From assembly GCA_001464385.1 (NCBI GenBank), contig LNFB01000039.1, forward strand, positions 1 through 40,121: a DNA stretch of 40,121 nucleotides. The letters are read 5' to 3'. This stretch comes from Deltaproteobacteria bacterium Ga0077550. GTDB taxonomy: Bacteria; Myxococcota_A; Polyangia; Nannocystales; Nannocystaceae. The notes under the pieces are model-generated. The model searched no databases. It saw only the letters and a program-made list of their open reading frames with translations, and was not told the DNA's origin. Shown one piece after another: positions 25,867-39,798 of the stretch (its first letter is position 1; the number at the start of each line of letters is the position of its first letter). A program made the translations under genes and the position numbers.

Positions 25867-26478
25867 ATGACGAACATCCTGGTCGTGTCGGGAGCTTCGC
25901 GCCCGGAGAGCAACGTCCACGCGGCGGTGGCCGCTGCGACGCGTTTCGTGCAGGGCGCGGGCGCCACGGTGCGGCAGTGCGACCTCGCGAGCGTGCGCCT
26001 GCCGATCATGGAGTGGGGCAGCGACGATCAGAGCACGCACCCGAGCGTGCTCGGCGTTCGCGCCGACGCCCGGTGGGCCGACGGCTTCGTGCTCGTCACG
26101 CCCGAGTACCACGGCAACATGAGCGGGACCCTCAAGAACTGGTTCGACTACCTCTACCTCGAGCTCGCCGGCAAGTTCGCCGGCGTCATCTCGGTGACCG
26201 GGGGCGGTGGCGGCGACATGTCGATCATCGCGGTGAAGAACTGCTTCGCGTGGTGCCACGGCTTCACCCTGCCCTTCCACGCCGCCGTACGGCCGGGGGA
26301 CATCACCGACGGCGAGATCACGGCTCCCAAGGTCGTCGATCGCATCGCACGGATCGCGCACGACGTCGCGCGCTATGCCCCGGTGCTGCGCGCGGCGTTC
26401 GACGCGGCGCGGGCGATGGGCCGGGGGCCCGAGGCCGGCGTCGCCGGGATGCACGTCGGAGACTGGGAGAATGCCTGA
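25867..26478 (+). CDS. NAD(P)H-dependent FMN reductase, flavodoxin-like
   Basis: A 203-residue flavodoxin-fold reductase that should transfer electrons from NAD(P)H through FMN to quinones, azo compounds or other acceptors. The phosphate-binding loop SGASRPESNV (8-17) and the motif TPEYHGNMSGTLKNWFDYL (78-96, FMN isoalloxazine contact) are clear. The start at 25867 is the only ATG just before the first strand. The last 8 nt overlap the start of cutA, so the two are co-translated. The C-terminal 30 residues extend beyond the usual fold. Confidence 0.85.
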   Translation: MTNILVVSGASRPESNVHAAVAAATRFVQGAGATVRQCDLASVRLPIMEWGSDDQSTHPSVLGVRADARWADGFVLVTPEYHGNMSGTLKNWFDYLYLELAGKFAGVISVTGGGGGDMSIIAVKNCFAWCHGFTLPFHAAVRPGDITDGEITAPKVVDRIARIAHDVARYAPVLRAAFDAARAMGRGPEAGVAGMHVGDWENA

Positions 26479-26811
26479 GGTCGACACCGCCCTGCGCGTG
26501 CTGCTCGTGACCGCGCCGGCCGAGGCCGCGCCGGCGCTCGTACGTGCGTTGGTCGAGCAGCGCCTGGTCGCGTGCGGCAACATCGTCCCGGGCGTGCGAT
26601 CGATCTACGTGTGGAACGGCGAGGTGTGCGACGAGCAGGAGGTCGTGATCCTGCTCGAGACCGCCGCGGTCCGCGTGGACGCGGCGATGCAGGCGATCCG
26701 CGCGACGCACCCGTACGCCTGCCCGAAGATCGTCGCCTTCGATCCCGCCGCGGTCGATCGCGACTACGCGGCGTGGGTCGTGGCCGCGACCACGGCGCCC
26801 CCCGTGAACGG

Positions 26812-26815
<4 letters not shown>
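26471..26815 (+). CDS. cutA: Divalent cation tolerance protein CutA
   Basis: A 114-residue trimeric CutA1-type protein of normal size. Family motifs LVACGNIVPGVRSIYVWNGE and HPYACPKIVAFD are present. CutA has been linked to copper tolerance and other processes, but its biochemical role is not settled. The ATG at 26471 lies inside the end of the FMN reductase gene (8-nt overlap). Its TAG stop shares the palindromic CTAG at 26812-26815 with the stop of the convergent peptidase gene, leaving no room for a terminator. Confidence 0.93.
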
Positions 26816-29007
<2,192 letters not shown>

Positions 29008-29046
29008 CCTCGGCTTGTATCGCCCCGGCGGCCGCGGCGACAAGGG

Positions 29047-29958
29047 TCACGCGGTGGGCTCGAGCGACAGCGGCCCATCGACGATGCGCGACGGCGCGAA
29101 GTCGGCCACCAACGCCGCCGCCGCCACCGCGTGGATGGAGGGCGACACCAGGCCGGCGCTGCGGGCGAGCGCCGCGACGACGCGCTGCGGATCGGCCCCG
29201 CCCTCGCGCAGCGCCGCGATGTCGGGCGCGCCGTGCCGCTTCGAGAGCTTGTCGCCGCCGTCGGCGAGCAGCAGCGGCACGTGCAGGTAGCGGACCGACG
29301 GCAACTGCAGCGCCCGCTGCAGCCACACCTGCCGCGGCGTGCTGGTCCACAGATCCTCACCGCGCACGACGTCGGTGACGCCCATCGCCGCATCGTCGAC
29401 GACGACCGCGAGCTGGTAGGCCCACGCCCCATCGCCGCGGCGCAGCACGAAGTCGCCGATCTCGGTGGCGACGTCCTGCTCGAGCACGCCCATCCGTGGA
29501 TCTTCGGCGCGGGCGCGCCCCGGGGGCGCGTGCCAGCGGATCGCGGCAGGGCGGCCTGCGACCGCGCCGTGACGCAGGCACGTGCCCGGGTACACCGGCT
29601 CGACGCCGTGCGGCGCGGCGGCGGCGTCTCGGAGCTCGCGGCGGGTGCACGTGCACGCGAACGTGTCGAGCCGCGCGAGCGCCTCCGCGTAGTGCGAGCT
29701 CCGCTCGGATTGCCGATACGGCCCGTGCCCGCCGCCGACGTCGGGGCCCTCGTCCCAGTCGATCCCCAACCAGCGGAGATCTTCGATCACCGTGCGCTCG
29801 TGGATCGCTCGGCAGCGGATCGGATCGAGATCCTCGATCCGCAAGACGAAGCGTCCGCCCTGGGCGCGCGCGTGCAACCACGCGAGCAGGGCCGTGCGCG
29901 CGTTGCCGAGGTGCTGCCGCCCGCTCGGCGAGGGCGCGTATCGTCCGACCACCGCCAC
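29047..29958 (-). CDS. gluQ: Glutamyl-Q tRNA(Asp) synthetase
   Basis: A 303-residue enzyme that attaches glutamate to queuosine 34 of tRNA-Asp. It has the GluRS-type catalytic domain but no anticodon-binding domain. Motifs: APSPSGRQHLGNA (8-20, HIGH region), RIEDLDP (40-46, characteristic of this family), zinc ligands Cys102, Cys104, Tyr123 and Cys127 (ACTCTRRE and YPGTC), and DKLSKRHGA (KMSKS region). No ATG lies near the domain; I start at the GTG at 29958, the first residue needed for the first strand. The frame stays open to 30183 but that extension is Arg-rich filler. It is divergent from the mevalonate operon. Confidence 0.9.
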   Translation of the reverse strand: MAVVGRYAPSPSGRQHLGNARTALLAWLHARAQGGRFVLRIEDLDPIRCRAIHERTVIEDLRWLGIDWDEGPDVGGGHGPYRQSERSSHYAEALARLDTFACTCTRRELRDAAAAPHGVEPVYPGTCLRHGAVAGRPAAIRWHAPPGRARAEDPRMGVLEQDVATEIGDFVLRRGDGAWAYQLAVVVDDAAMGVTDVVRGEDLWTSTPRQVWLQRALQLPSVRYLHVPLLLADGGDKLSKRHGAPDIAALREGGADPQRVVAALARSAGLVSPSIHAVAAAALVADFAPSRIVDGPLSLEPTA

Positions 29959-30144
29959 GTTCGTCGTCGCGTCGAGGATGGCACCGGCGCGGGGCGGGCG
30001 ACCAGTGCGCCATCGGCCCGAAGGACGCCGTGCGCGCAGGAATTCCGCCCTGCGGTCCGGGCGCGCCGCACCCCGCGATCGGCCGCGGATCGCCGTCGAT
30101 CGACGTAGTGCACGTAGGCCAGCGCGCATCGAGCTGCACACCGT

Positions 30145-30160
30145 CGCGCGGGCCCGCGCG
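30145..30160. repeat. 16-bp all-GC perfect palindrome
   Basis: CGCGCGGGCCCGCGCG is identical to its reverse complement and ends one base before the 24-bp palindrome. Being composed only of G and C it is more easily a chance product than its neighbour. Confidence 0.5.
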
Positions 30161-30161
30161 C

Positions 30162-30185
30162 GGGTGTTGCATCGATGCAACACCC
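30162..30185. promoter_or_regulatory. 24-bp perfect palindrome, candidate operator of the mevalonate-squalene operon
   Basis: The central 20 bases are GTGTTGCATCGATGCAACAC, extended on each side by GG and CC to give 12 perfectly paired positions per arm. It contains more A and T than its surroundings and lies 70 nt before the fni start and about 204 nt before the gluQ start. An even-centred palindrome of this size is typical of an operator bound by a homodimeric regulator such as a TetR-, GntR- or LacI-family protein. Which regulator is unknown, as none is encoded in the window. Confidence 0.65.
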
Positions 30186-30254
30186 CGAAGTATCGTGCGG
30201 TCGATCACCCGTTGCTGGTGGCGCGCTGTGGCCGAGTCTGTAAGCTCGCGCCCG

Positions 30255-31315
30255 GTGGCTGATCGCCTCGACATCTCGCAGCGCAAGAAGGACCACCTTG
30301 CGCTCTGCGCCGGCCCGAACGTCGGCTTCCGCAACAAGACGACGCTCCTCGAGTGCGTCGACCTCGTGCACGACGCGCTGCCGGAGATGCACGCGGACGA
30401 GGTCGACAGCTCGACGATGCTGCTCGGTCGCAAGCTCGCCGCGCCGATCATCGTCGCGGCGATGACCGGCGGCACCGACCGCGCCGCCGAGGTCAACCGC
30501 GACATCGCCCGCGCCGCCGACGAGCTCGGCCTCGCGTTCGGACTCGGCTCGCAGCGGGCGATGTTCGTCCGGCCCGAGACGACGTGGACGTTCCAGATCC
30601 GCGACGTCGCGCCCAACGTACTGCTGCTGGGCAACCTCGGGGTCGTCCAGGCCCGGACCATGTCCACCCAGCAGATCGCGGACCTGTGCGGTGCCGTCGG
30701 CGCGAACGCCCTGTGCATCCACCTGAACCCGGCGATGGAGATCGTGCAGCCGGGCGGCGACCGCGACTTCTCGAACGGCCTCGAGACCCTCGCGCGACTC
30801 GTCGCCGAGCTCGGCATCCCGGTCGTCGCGAAGGAGACCGGCTGCGGCCTGTCGCGGCGCGCCGCCGAGCGCATCGTCGCGACCGGCGTGAAGGCGGTCG
30901 ACACCAGCGGCGCCGGCGGGACCAGCTGGGTCGCCGTCGAGGCCCACCGCGCCGTCGACGAGGACGACAAGGCCCTCGCCGAAGAACTGTGGGACTGGGG
31001 CATCCCGACGGGCGCGTCGGTGTTGCAGCTCTCCGGCATGCCGCTCGAGATCATCGCCACCGGCGGGCTCAAGTCGGGTAGCGACGTCGCGCGTGCGGTC
31101 GCGCTGGGCGCCACCTGCGGCGGCATCGCGGCCGCGGTGCTGAAGGCCCACAAGGCCGGGGGTTACGAGGGCGCGAAGGCGTTCCTGCACCGCGCCATCC
31201 TCGTGGTGCGGGCCATCATGCTGTTGTGCGGCTGTCGGACGGTCGACGCGCTGCGGCGGACGCCGCGGATCCTCCACGAGCCCCTGGCGTCGTGGCGACC
31301 GGAGGGCCCGCTGCG

Positions 31316-31319
<4 letters not shown>
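30255..31319 (+). CDS. fni: Type 2 isopentenyl-diphosphate isomerase
   Basis: A 354-residue FMN- and NADPH-dependent enzyme interconverting isopentenyl and dimethylallyl diphosphate. The N-terminal RKKDHLALC, the FGLGSQRAM stretch, HLNPAMEIVQPGGDRDF (substrate and metal site), KETGCGLS, DTSGAGGTSW and the phosphate-binding ATGGLKSGSDVARA are all in family order. The start is a GTG at 30255; the frame extends far upstream but only as filler antisense to gluQ. It is the first gene of a seven-gene operon, and its stop overlaps the mevalonate kinase start by 4 nt. The type 2 enzyme commonly accompanies the mevalonate pathway in bacteria. Confidence 0.93.
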
Positions 31320-32241
<922 letters not shown>

Positions 32242-32245
<4 letters not shown>

Positions 32246-33233
32246 AGACCGCACGCGCCACCGCCCACTCGAACATCGCCCTGTGCAAGTACTGGGGCAA
32301 GCGTGTCGACGCGCCCGCGGAGCTCAACCTGCCCGCGACCGGATCGCTGTCGCTGACGCTCGACGCCCTGTGGACCGAGACCGTGGTCGGGCCCGCGGGC
32401 GCCGATCGCTTCGAGCTCGACGGCGTCACCCACGTCGACGACGCCGCGCGCAAGGTGTTCGCCCACCTCGACCGGATGTGGCGCGCCGCGGGGCGTGACG
32501 GCGCTCGCCCGCACGCGCACGTGCGCTCGACCAATCACCTGCCGACCGCCGCTGGCTTGGCCAGCTCCGCCAGCGGCTTCGCGGCTCTGACGATGGCGGC
32601 GGCGGCGGCCTTCGGCGCCGAGCTCGATCGCACGCGGCTCGCGGCGCTCGCACGCATGGGCTCGGGCAGCGCGGCGCGCTCGATCTGGGGCGGCTTCGTG
32701 CGGCTCGATCGCGGGAATCGACCGGACGGTGAGGATTGCGTGGCGCGTGCGCTGCTCCCCGCCGATCACTGGGACGTGCGCCTCGTCGTCGTCCAGACCA
32801 CCGCCGGCAAGAAGCCGATCGGCTCCACCGCGGGCATGGAGCGCTCGCGCACGACGTCGCCGTACTACGACGCGTGGGTCGACGGCGCCCCGCAGGATCT
32901 CGATCGCGCCGAGGCGGCGCTCGCGGCCCGCGACCTGCCGACGCTCGGCGCGATCGTCGAGCACAGCTGCTTCAAGATGCACGCGTGCATGCTCGCCAGC
33001 TCGCCGCCGTTCACCTACTGGAACGGCACCACCGTCGAGGTGATGCGCGCGGTGTGGGCGTCGAGGGCCGCCGGACTCGACGGTTTCGTCACGATCGACG
33101 CCGGCCCCCACGTGAAGGTGCTCTGCACCGCGCAGACCGCCGCGACGTGGGTCCAGCAGCTCGGCGTGTTGCCGGGCGTCGTCGCGGTCCAGACCTGCGC
33201 GCCGGGCCCCGACGCCGCCGCGGAGGTGATCGC

Positions 33234-33237
<4 letters not shown>
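32242..33237 (+). CDS. mvaD: Diphosphomevalonate decarboxylase
   Basis: A 331-residue GHMP-family enzyme converting mevalonate 5-diphosphate to isopentenyl diphosphate with ATP. AHSNIALCKYWGKR (8-21), the phosphate loop LASSASGFAAL (106-116), Arg146 in SGSAARSIWGGF and the catalytic Asp286 in TIDAGPHVKVL match characterised decarboxylases, so a complete active site is visible. KKPIGSTAGM (190-199) is the equivalent of the conserved segment preceding the Met. It overlaps its neighbours by 4 nt at both ends. The alternative of a mevalonate 3-kinase-like paralog is unlikely because the key Asp and Lys are kept. Confidence 0.92.
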
Positions 33238-35474
<2,237 letters not shown>

Positions 35475-35495
35475 CCCCGAAAGCGAATCGTCACC

Positions 35496-36470
35496 ATGGT
35501 CGCCGCCACCGAACCTCGCCTCTACTGCGTCCCGCCCCAAGTCGCGCAAGACGACACCAGCGACAAGTTCGTGCCGCCCGACGGCGCGCCGCCGGGGCCG
35601 TGGACGGTCGCGGCCGGCTACCGCTGGTGCGAGCGCATGGCGTCGTCGCACTACGAGAACTTCCCGGTGGCGAGCAAGTTCCTGCCGCCGCACCTGCGCC
35701 CGCACGTCGCGGCGATCTACGCCTTCGCCCGGACGGCCGACGACTTCGCCGACGAGCCGCGCTTCGAGGGCCGACGCAGCCAGGCGCTGGGCGCCTGGGA
35801 GACGCTGCTCGAGACCTGCTACCACCGCGAGGTCCAGCACCCGGTGTTCATCGCGCTGCGCGACACGGTGCGGCGCCACAACATCCCGATCGGGCCGCTG
35901 CGGGCGCTGCTCACCGCGTTCCGCATGGACCTCACGAAGCACCGGTACGCGACGTTCTCGGAGCTGCTCGGCTACTGCACGCACTCGGCGAACCCCGTCG
36001 GCCAGCTCGTGCTGTTCGTCCACGGCCACCGCGAGCCCGAGCTGCACCGCTTCAGCGACGAGATCTGCAGCGCCCTGCAGATCGCCAACTTCCTGCAGGA
36101 CCTGTCCGTCGACATCCCGCGGGGGCGCGTGTACATCCCCGCCGAGGATCTCGTGCACTTCGGCGTCGCTCACGACGACCTGCTCGGCCGCCGCGCCACC
36201 GAGGAGTTCCGCGAGCTGATGACCTACGAGGTCGCCCGCGTGCGCGCGATGTTCCACCGCGGTCGCCCGCTCATCCGCCGGGTCTCGCCCGGGCTGTCGA
36301 TGGAGCTCGACGCGACCTGGCGCGGCGGCATGGCGATCCTGCAGCGGATCGAGGACCTCGAGTACACCACCTTGTCCGTCCGTCCGACGCTGGAGAAGCG
36401 CGACATGGCCGGCATCGCCCTGCGATCGCTCTTCGCGTTCGGTCGCCGGTTCCTCCGCGGCGAAGCGTGA
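35496..36470 (+). CDS. hpnC: Hydroxysqualene synthase HpnC
   Basis: A 324-residue all-helical trans-prenyltransferase-like enzyme that turns presqualene diphosphate into hydroxysqualene. It has the first aspartate-rich motif as DDFADE (82-87, within YAFARTADDFADE) and the second as QDLSVD (201-206), plus PRGRVYIP. YAFARTADDFADE is the HpnC-type variant rather than that of phytoene synthase. The N-terminal 35 residues are an extra Pro-rich extension. It follows the fusion gene by 21 nt and precedes hpnD by 26 nt. Confidence 0.9.
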   Translation: MVAATEPRLYCVPPQVAQDDTSDKFVPPDGAPPGPWTVAAGYRWCERMASSHYENFPVASKFLPPHLRPHVAAIYAFARTADDFADEPRFEGRRSQALGAWETLLETCYHREVQHPVFIALRDTVRRHNIPIGPLRALLTAFRMDLTKHRYATFSELLGYCTHSANPVGQLVLFVHGHREPELHRFSDEICSALQIANFLQDLSVDIPRGRVYIPAEDLVHFGVAHDDLLGRRATEEFRELMTYEVARVRAMFHRGRPLIRRVSPGLSMELDATWRGGMAILQRIEDLEYTTLSVRPTLEKRDMAGIALRSLFAFGRRFLRGEA

Positions 36471-36496
36471 AGTTCGGTTCCCGACGACGTGACGCC

Positions 36497-37420
36497 ATGG
36501 AACGCCTCGAACAGGTCGCCAACTTCCTGCCCGAACGCGGGGCCAAGCTGCTCAGGCGGCTGACCAAGCGCAGCTCGTCGAACTTCAAGTTCGCCTTTCT
36601 GTTCCTCGGTCAGGGTCAGCGCGACGCGCTCAAGCAGGTCTACGAGTTCTGCCGCGTCGTCGACGACATCGTCGACGAGCGCCCACCCGGTGAGGCGGGG
36701 GGGGGACTCGCGCTGTGGCGACTCGAGGTCGCGCGGATGTACGCGCAACACGGCCAGGGGAGCGACGGCGACGGCCTCGCGCCGCAGACCGAGCTCGGCC
36801 GCACGCTCGCCGAGAGCCTCGGTCGGTTCCCGTTCCCGCGTCGGGGCTTCGACGAGATCATCGCCGGCTGCGAGATGGATCTCGAGCGTACGATCTACGG
36901 CGACGAGGACGAGCTGCGGCTGTACTGCTTCCGCGTCGCCTCGTGCGTGGGTCTGCTGTGCATCGCCATCTTCGGCGACGTCGGGCCCGCGGCCCAGCGC
37001 TACGCCGAGCACCTCGGCCTCGCGCTGCAATACACCAACATCCTGCGCGACATCGGCGAGGACGCCCTGCGCGGCCGCGTCTACGTCCCGCAGACCCTCC
37101 TGGCGCGGCACGACATGGGGACCGCCGACATCCTCGCGCAGCGCTACGACGCCCGCTTCGTGGCGATGGCCGGCGAATTCGCCGACATGGCCGAGCAGCA
37201 GTACCAGCTGGCGTGGAGCGCCCTCGCCGAGGCCGACGTCCGCGCGCTGCTCCCCGCCGAGGTCATGGGTCGCACGTACCACCGCATCCTCGACGAGATC
37301 CGCGAGCGGCACTTCAACGTCTACACCCGACGCGCCGCCCTTCGTCGCCGCGACAAGCTCAAGGTCGCCGCCCTCGCCATCGCGCGCGCCAGCCTCGGCC
37401 GCCGCGCGCTTCGCCAGTAG
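36497..37420 (+). CDS. hpnD: Presqualene diphosphate synthase HpnD
   Basis: A 307-residue enzyme condensing two farnesyl diphosphates to presqualene diphosphate. Motif 1 is CRVVDDIVDE (52-61), motif 2 is NILRDIGEDALRGRVYVP (181-198), as in HpnD and phytoene synthases; the HpnC and HpnE neighbours favour HpnD. A run of nine G (36697-36705) encodes the Gly-Gly-Gly around residues 68-70, between motif 1 and the next helix. The reading frame is intact through it. No strong ribosome binding site is seen. Phytoene synthase is the alternative but less likely. Confidence 0.9.
   Translation: MERLEQVANFLPERGAKLLRRLTKRSSSNFKFAFLFLGQGQRDALKQVYEFCRVVDDIVDERPPGEAGGGLALWRLEVARMYAQHGQGSDGDGLAPQTELGRTLAESLGRFPFPRRGFDEIIAGCEMDLERTIYGDEDELRLYCFRVASCVGLLCIAIFGDVGPAAQRYAEHLGLALQYTNILRDIGEDALRGRVYVPQTLLARHDMGTADILAQRYDARFVAMAGEFADMAEQQYQLAWSALAEADVRALLPAEVMGRTYHRILDEIRERHFNVYTRRAALRRRDKLKVAALAIARASLGRRALRQ
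36697..36705 (+). repeat. G9 homopolymer inside hpnD
   Basis: Nine consecutive G residues, after GAGGC and before ACTCG, are the longest mononucleotide run I noticed in the window. A one-base change would shift hpnD out of frame about 70 residues in. Confidence 0.9.
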
Positions 37421-37437
37421 ACGGACATGGACGGCGG

Positions 37438-38820
37438 ATGGACGGCGGAGTGATGGCAGCGGGAAACGACGGGGCGAAGACGGTCGCGTCTGGCCCACCG
37501 GTGGTGGTGATCGGGGCCGGGTTCGCGGGGCTCGCCGCGGCGGTGCGTCTCGCGGACGCGGGACGCCGGGTGGTGCTGATCGAGGCCACGCGCCAGGGCG
37601 GCGGCCGCTCGCGCTCGTTCGATCACGAGAGCGGGATGCAGCTCGACAACGGCCAGCACCTGATGATGGGCTGCTACCACGAGACGCTCGCGTTCCTGCG
37701 GGCGATCGGGCGCGACGGCGCGGTGTCGTTCCAGCGCAACCTGCAGCTCGACATGGTCAAGCTCGGCGGCTCTCGCATCAAGCTGCGGTGCCCTGCTCTG
37801 CCTGCGCCGCTGCACCTCGCCGCGGGCCTGCTGACGATGCGCGGCCTCGGCCCGCTGCACAAGGCCTCCGCCCTGCGCGTGGGGATGTTCCTGCGCGGCG
37901 AGGTCGTGCGCCCCGACGACAACGAGACCTGCGACGCGTGGCTGCGTCGCCTCGGCCAGACCGACGGGATCCGGGGCGCCTTCTGGGATCCGTTGATCTG
38001 GGCGGTGCTCAACGACGATCCGTTGGTCGCGTCGGCAGCAATGCTGGTCGCCGTGCTCGAGCGGGCGTTCATGGGCACGCGCGACGCGTCGCGCCTCGGC
38101 GTCCCGCGTGTGCCGCTGTCGCGCCTCTACGTGGATGACGCCGTCGCGTACCTGCGCGCGCACGGGGCCGACCTGCGCTTCGGCCAGAGCGTCCGCGCGA
38201 TCGCATGCGATGATCGGGGCGTCAGCAGCGTACAGCTGCGCGGCGGCGAGATCATCGACACCCGCGAGGTCGTGACCGCGGTGCCGCCCGCGGCCCTGCT
38301 CGACGTGCTGCCGCCCGCCGTCCTTCGCCACCCGGTGCTGCAGGACGTCGCGAAGCTGACGACCAGCCCGATCATCAACCTGTGGCTGTTCCTCGATCGG
38401 CCGCTGTTCGACGACGTGCCGTTCCTCGGGCTGGTCGGCTCGCCGCTGCACTGGCTCTTCGACCGCACCAAGATCGAGGGCATCGAGGACGGCGGCAAGG
38501 TACTGCTCAACTGCACGATCTCCGGGGCCCGTGGCTTCGTCGACGACTCGCCGCAGACGCTGGTCGAGCTGTTCCGAAGCGAGGCCGCGCGCTACTTCCC
38601 GAAGTCGCCGATCCGCGTGTTGTCGTCGAAGGTCGTGAAGGAGAAGCGCGCGACGATCAGCCACGCCGCCGGCACCTATCACCGCCGACCCGAGGTGCGC
38701 TCGCCGGTGGCGGGTCTGTTCTTCGCAGGCGACTGGGTGCGGACCGGGATCCCGGCGACGATCGAGTCGGCGTGCCAGAGCGGGCACATGGCCGCGGCCG
38801 CGATCCTCGGCAACGGCTGA
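37438..38820 (+). CDS. hpnE: Hydroxysqualene dehydroxylase HpnE
   Basis: A 460-residue FAD-dependent amine-oxidase-type flavoprotein that reduces hydroxysqualene to squalene, completing the three-enzyme route. The dinucleotide-binding motif is VVVIGAGFAGLAAAVRLA (22-39), followed by GGGRSRSF and DNGQHLMMGCY. The C-terminal FAD motif is FFAGDWVRTGIPATIESACQ. The DNGQHL segment is typical of HpnE. Starts at 37438 (MDGGVM) and 37453 (MAAGN) are both possible; 37438 is 17 nt after hpnD. Last gene of the operon; the convergent ygfZ-like gene ends 8 nt later, so any terminator would lie within coding sequence. Confidence 0.9.
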   Translation: MDGGVMAAGNDGAKTVASGPPVVVIGAGFAGLAAAVRLADAGRRVVLIEATRQGGGRSRSFDHESGMQLDNGQHLMMGCYHETLAFLRAIGRDGAVSFQRNLQLDMVKLGGSRIKLRCPALPAPLHLAAGLLTMRGLGPLHKASALRVGMFLRGEVVRPDDNETCDAWLRRLGQTDGIRGAFWDPLIWAVLNDDPLVASAAMLVAVLERAFMGTRDASRLGVPRVPLSRLYVDDAVAYLRAHGADLRFGQSVRAIACDDRGVSSVQLRGGEIIDTREVVTAVPPAALLDVLPPAVLRHPVLQDVAKLTTSPIINLWLFLDRPLFDDVPFLGLVGSPLHWLFDRTKIEGIEDGGKVLLNCTISGARGFVDDSPQTLVELFRSEAARYFPKSPIRVLSSKVVKEKRATISHAAGTYHRRPEVRSPVAGLFFAGDWVRTGIPATIESACQSGHMAAAAILGNG

Positions 38821-38828
38821 CGCCGGGG

Positions 38829-39716
38829 TCAGGCCTTGCGCAGGCCGGGGTCGTCGCCGAGCGGCCCCGAGACCACGCGCAGCGCCACGCCGGACTCGGT
38901 CGCGCGCAGCAGCGTGCCCAGCACCGCGCACTCGCGGCGCACGATCGCCAGGCCGCCCGCGCCCCCGAGCTCCGGCACACACGTCGTCAGCGTCCCGGCG
39001 TCGTCGCGCCCCTCGGCCGACAGCGCCGCAGGCGTGGTCACGCGGGCCTCGGCGACGACCCGCACCATCACGCGGTTCACCTGGCCACGGGCGTGGATCC
39101 GGGCCAGTGGTTCCTGCCCGAGGTAGCAGCCCTTGTCGTAACCGACCGCATAGACGAAGCCGACCTCGGGCGGGAAGAACCCGGGGCGCAGCTCGGCGCC
39201 CCAGCCCGGGGTCGCGCTCTCGATCCGCGCCCGCGCGAACTCCTGGGCGTCGACGGGCGTTGCGTCGGCGAGCGCGGCTGCGACCGCGTCGGCCGTACCG
39301 ACGACCAGCGTCACCGGGAGCGGGTGGCGGGTCGCGACGCAGCGAACGGGCCCCTCGAGTTCGACGCGCTCGCCCATGTCCTCGTCGTCCCACACCAGCG
39401 CGACGGCGAGGTCGTCAGCACGCTCGACGGTGACGTCGTCCATGATGATGTGCGACTCGAAGGCCTGGGCCACGGCGTCGAGCTCGCTGCGCGGCACGAC
39501 GATGTCGTGGGTGTCGCCTGAATCCAACACCAGGAGCTCCGAGACGATCTTGCCCTTGACCGTCAGCAACGCCGCGGTGACGGCCTGCTCCGGGCCGAGC
39601 GCGGTCAGATCGCCCGAGACGCTGCCCTGCAAGAAACGGCGCGTATCGGGGCCGCGCAGACGCAGCACGGCGCGGCCTTCACCGAGATCATCGAGTCGCG
39701 CACAGCACCGGGCCAT
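38829..39716 (-). CDS. ygfZ: YgfZ/GcvT-like folate-binding Fe-S protein
   Basis: A 295-residue tetrahydrofolate-dependent protein that helps maintain or repair certain iron-sulfur enzymes. The family signature KGCYLGQEPLARIHARGQVNR is present, with Cys197 in the conserved K-G-C-Y-x-G-Q-E (195-202). The N-terminal LRGPDTRRFLQG resembles GcvT-type folate domains. The normal size is about 300-325 residues. The start at 39716 is the only ATG near the first domain. It is divergent from the TolC-like gene, with an 82-nt gap. Confidence 0.9.
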   Translation of the reverse strand: MARCCARLDDLGEGRAVLRLRGPDTRRFLQGSVSGDLTALGPEQAVTAALLTVKGKIVSELLVLDSGDTHDIVVPRSELDAVAQAFESHIIMDDVTVERADDLAVALVWDDEDMGERVELEGPVRCVATRHPLPVTLVVGTADAVAAALADATPVDAQEFARARIESATPGWGAELRPGFFPPEVGFVYAVGYDKGCYLGQEPLARIHARGQVNRVMVRVVAEARVTTPAALSAEGRDDAGTLTTCVPELGGAGGLAIVRRECAVLGTLLRATESGVALRVVSGPLGDDPGLRKA

Positions 39717-39798
39717 GGGGCCGACTGTACGAAGCGAAGATCACACCGCGCAAGCCCTGGCCCTTGATTCGCGCCCCCCGGCAGAGTACGCAGCACAG

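Larger units (their letters stand above)
29959..30254. other. Divergent 296-nt intergenic region with two palindromes
   Basis: This is the largest gap without a gene in the window, between gluQ (minus) and the mevalonate operon (plus). Its gluQ-proximal half is GC-rich and may hold part of an N-terminal extension of gluQ. The other half carries a 16-bp all-GC palindrome, a 24-bp mixed palindrome and then a moderately AT-containing 70-nt stretch before the fni start. I could not pick out a convincing -35/-10 pair, although TTGCTG at 30212-30217 followed by TCTGTA at 30237-30242 is a weak candidate with over-long spacing. Confidence 0.6.

Noticed and set aside
21782..25870. Very long plus-strand open frame (over 1300 codons) opposite the kinase and reductase genes
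   Set aside because: It is antisense to the kinase and DprE2-like genes, which have full sets of conserved motifs. The translation is Arg/Asp/His/Gly-rich without any domain, a common artefact in high-GC DNA.
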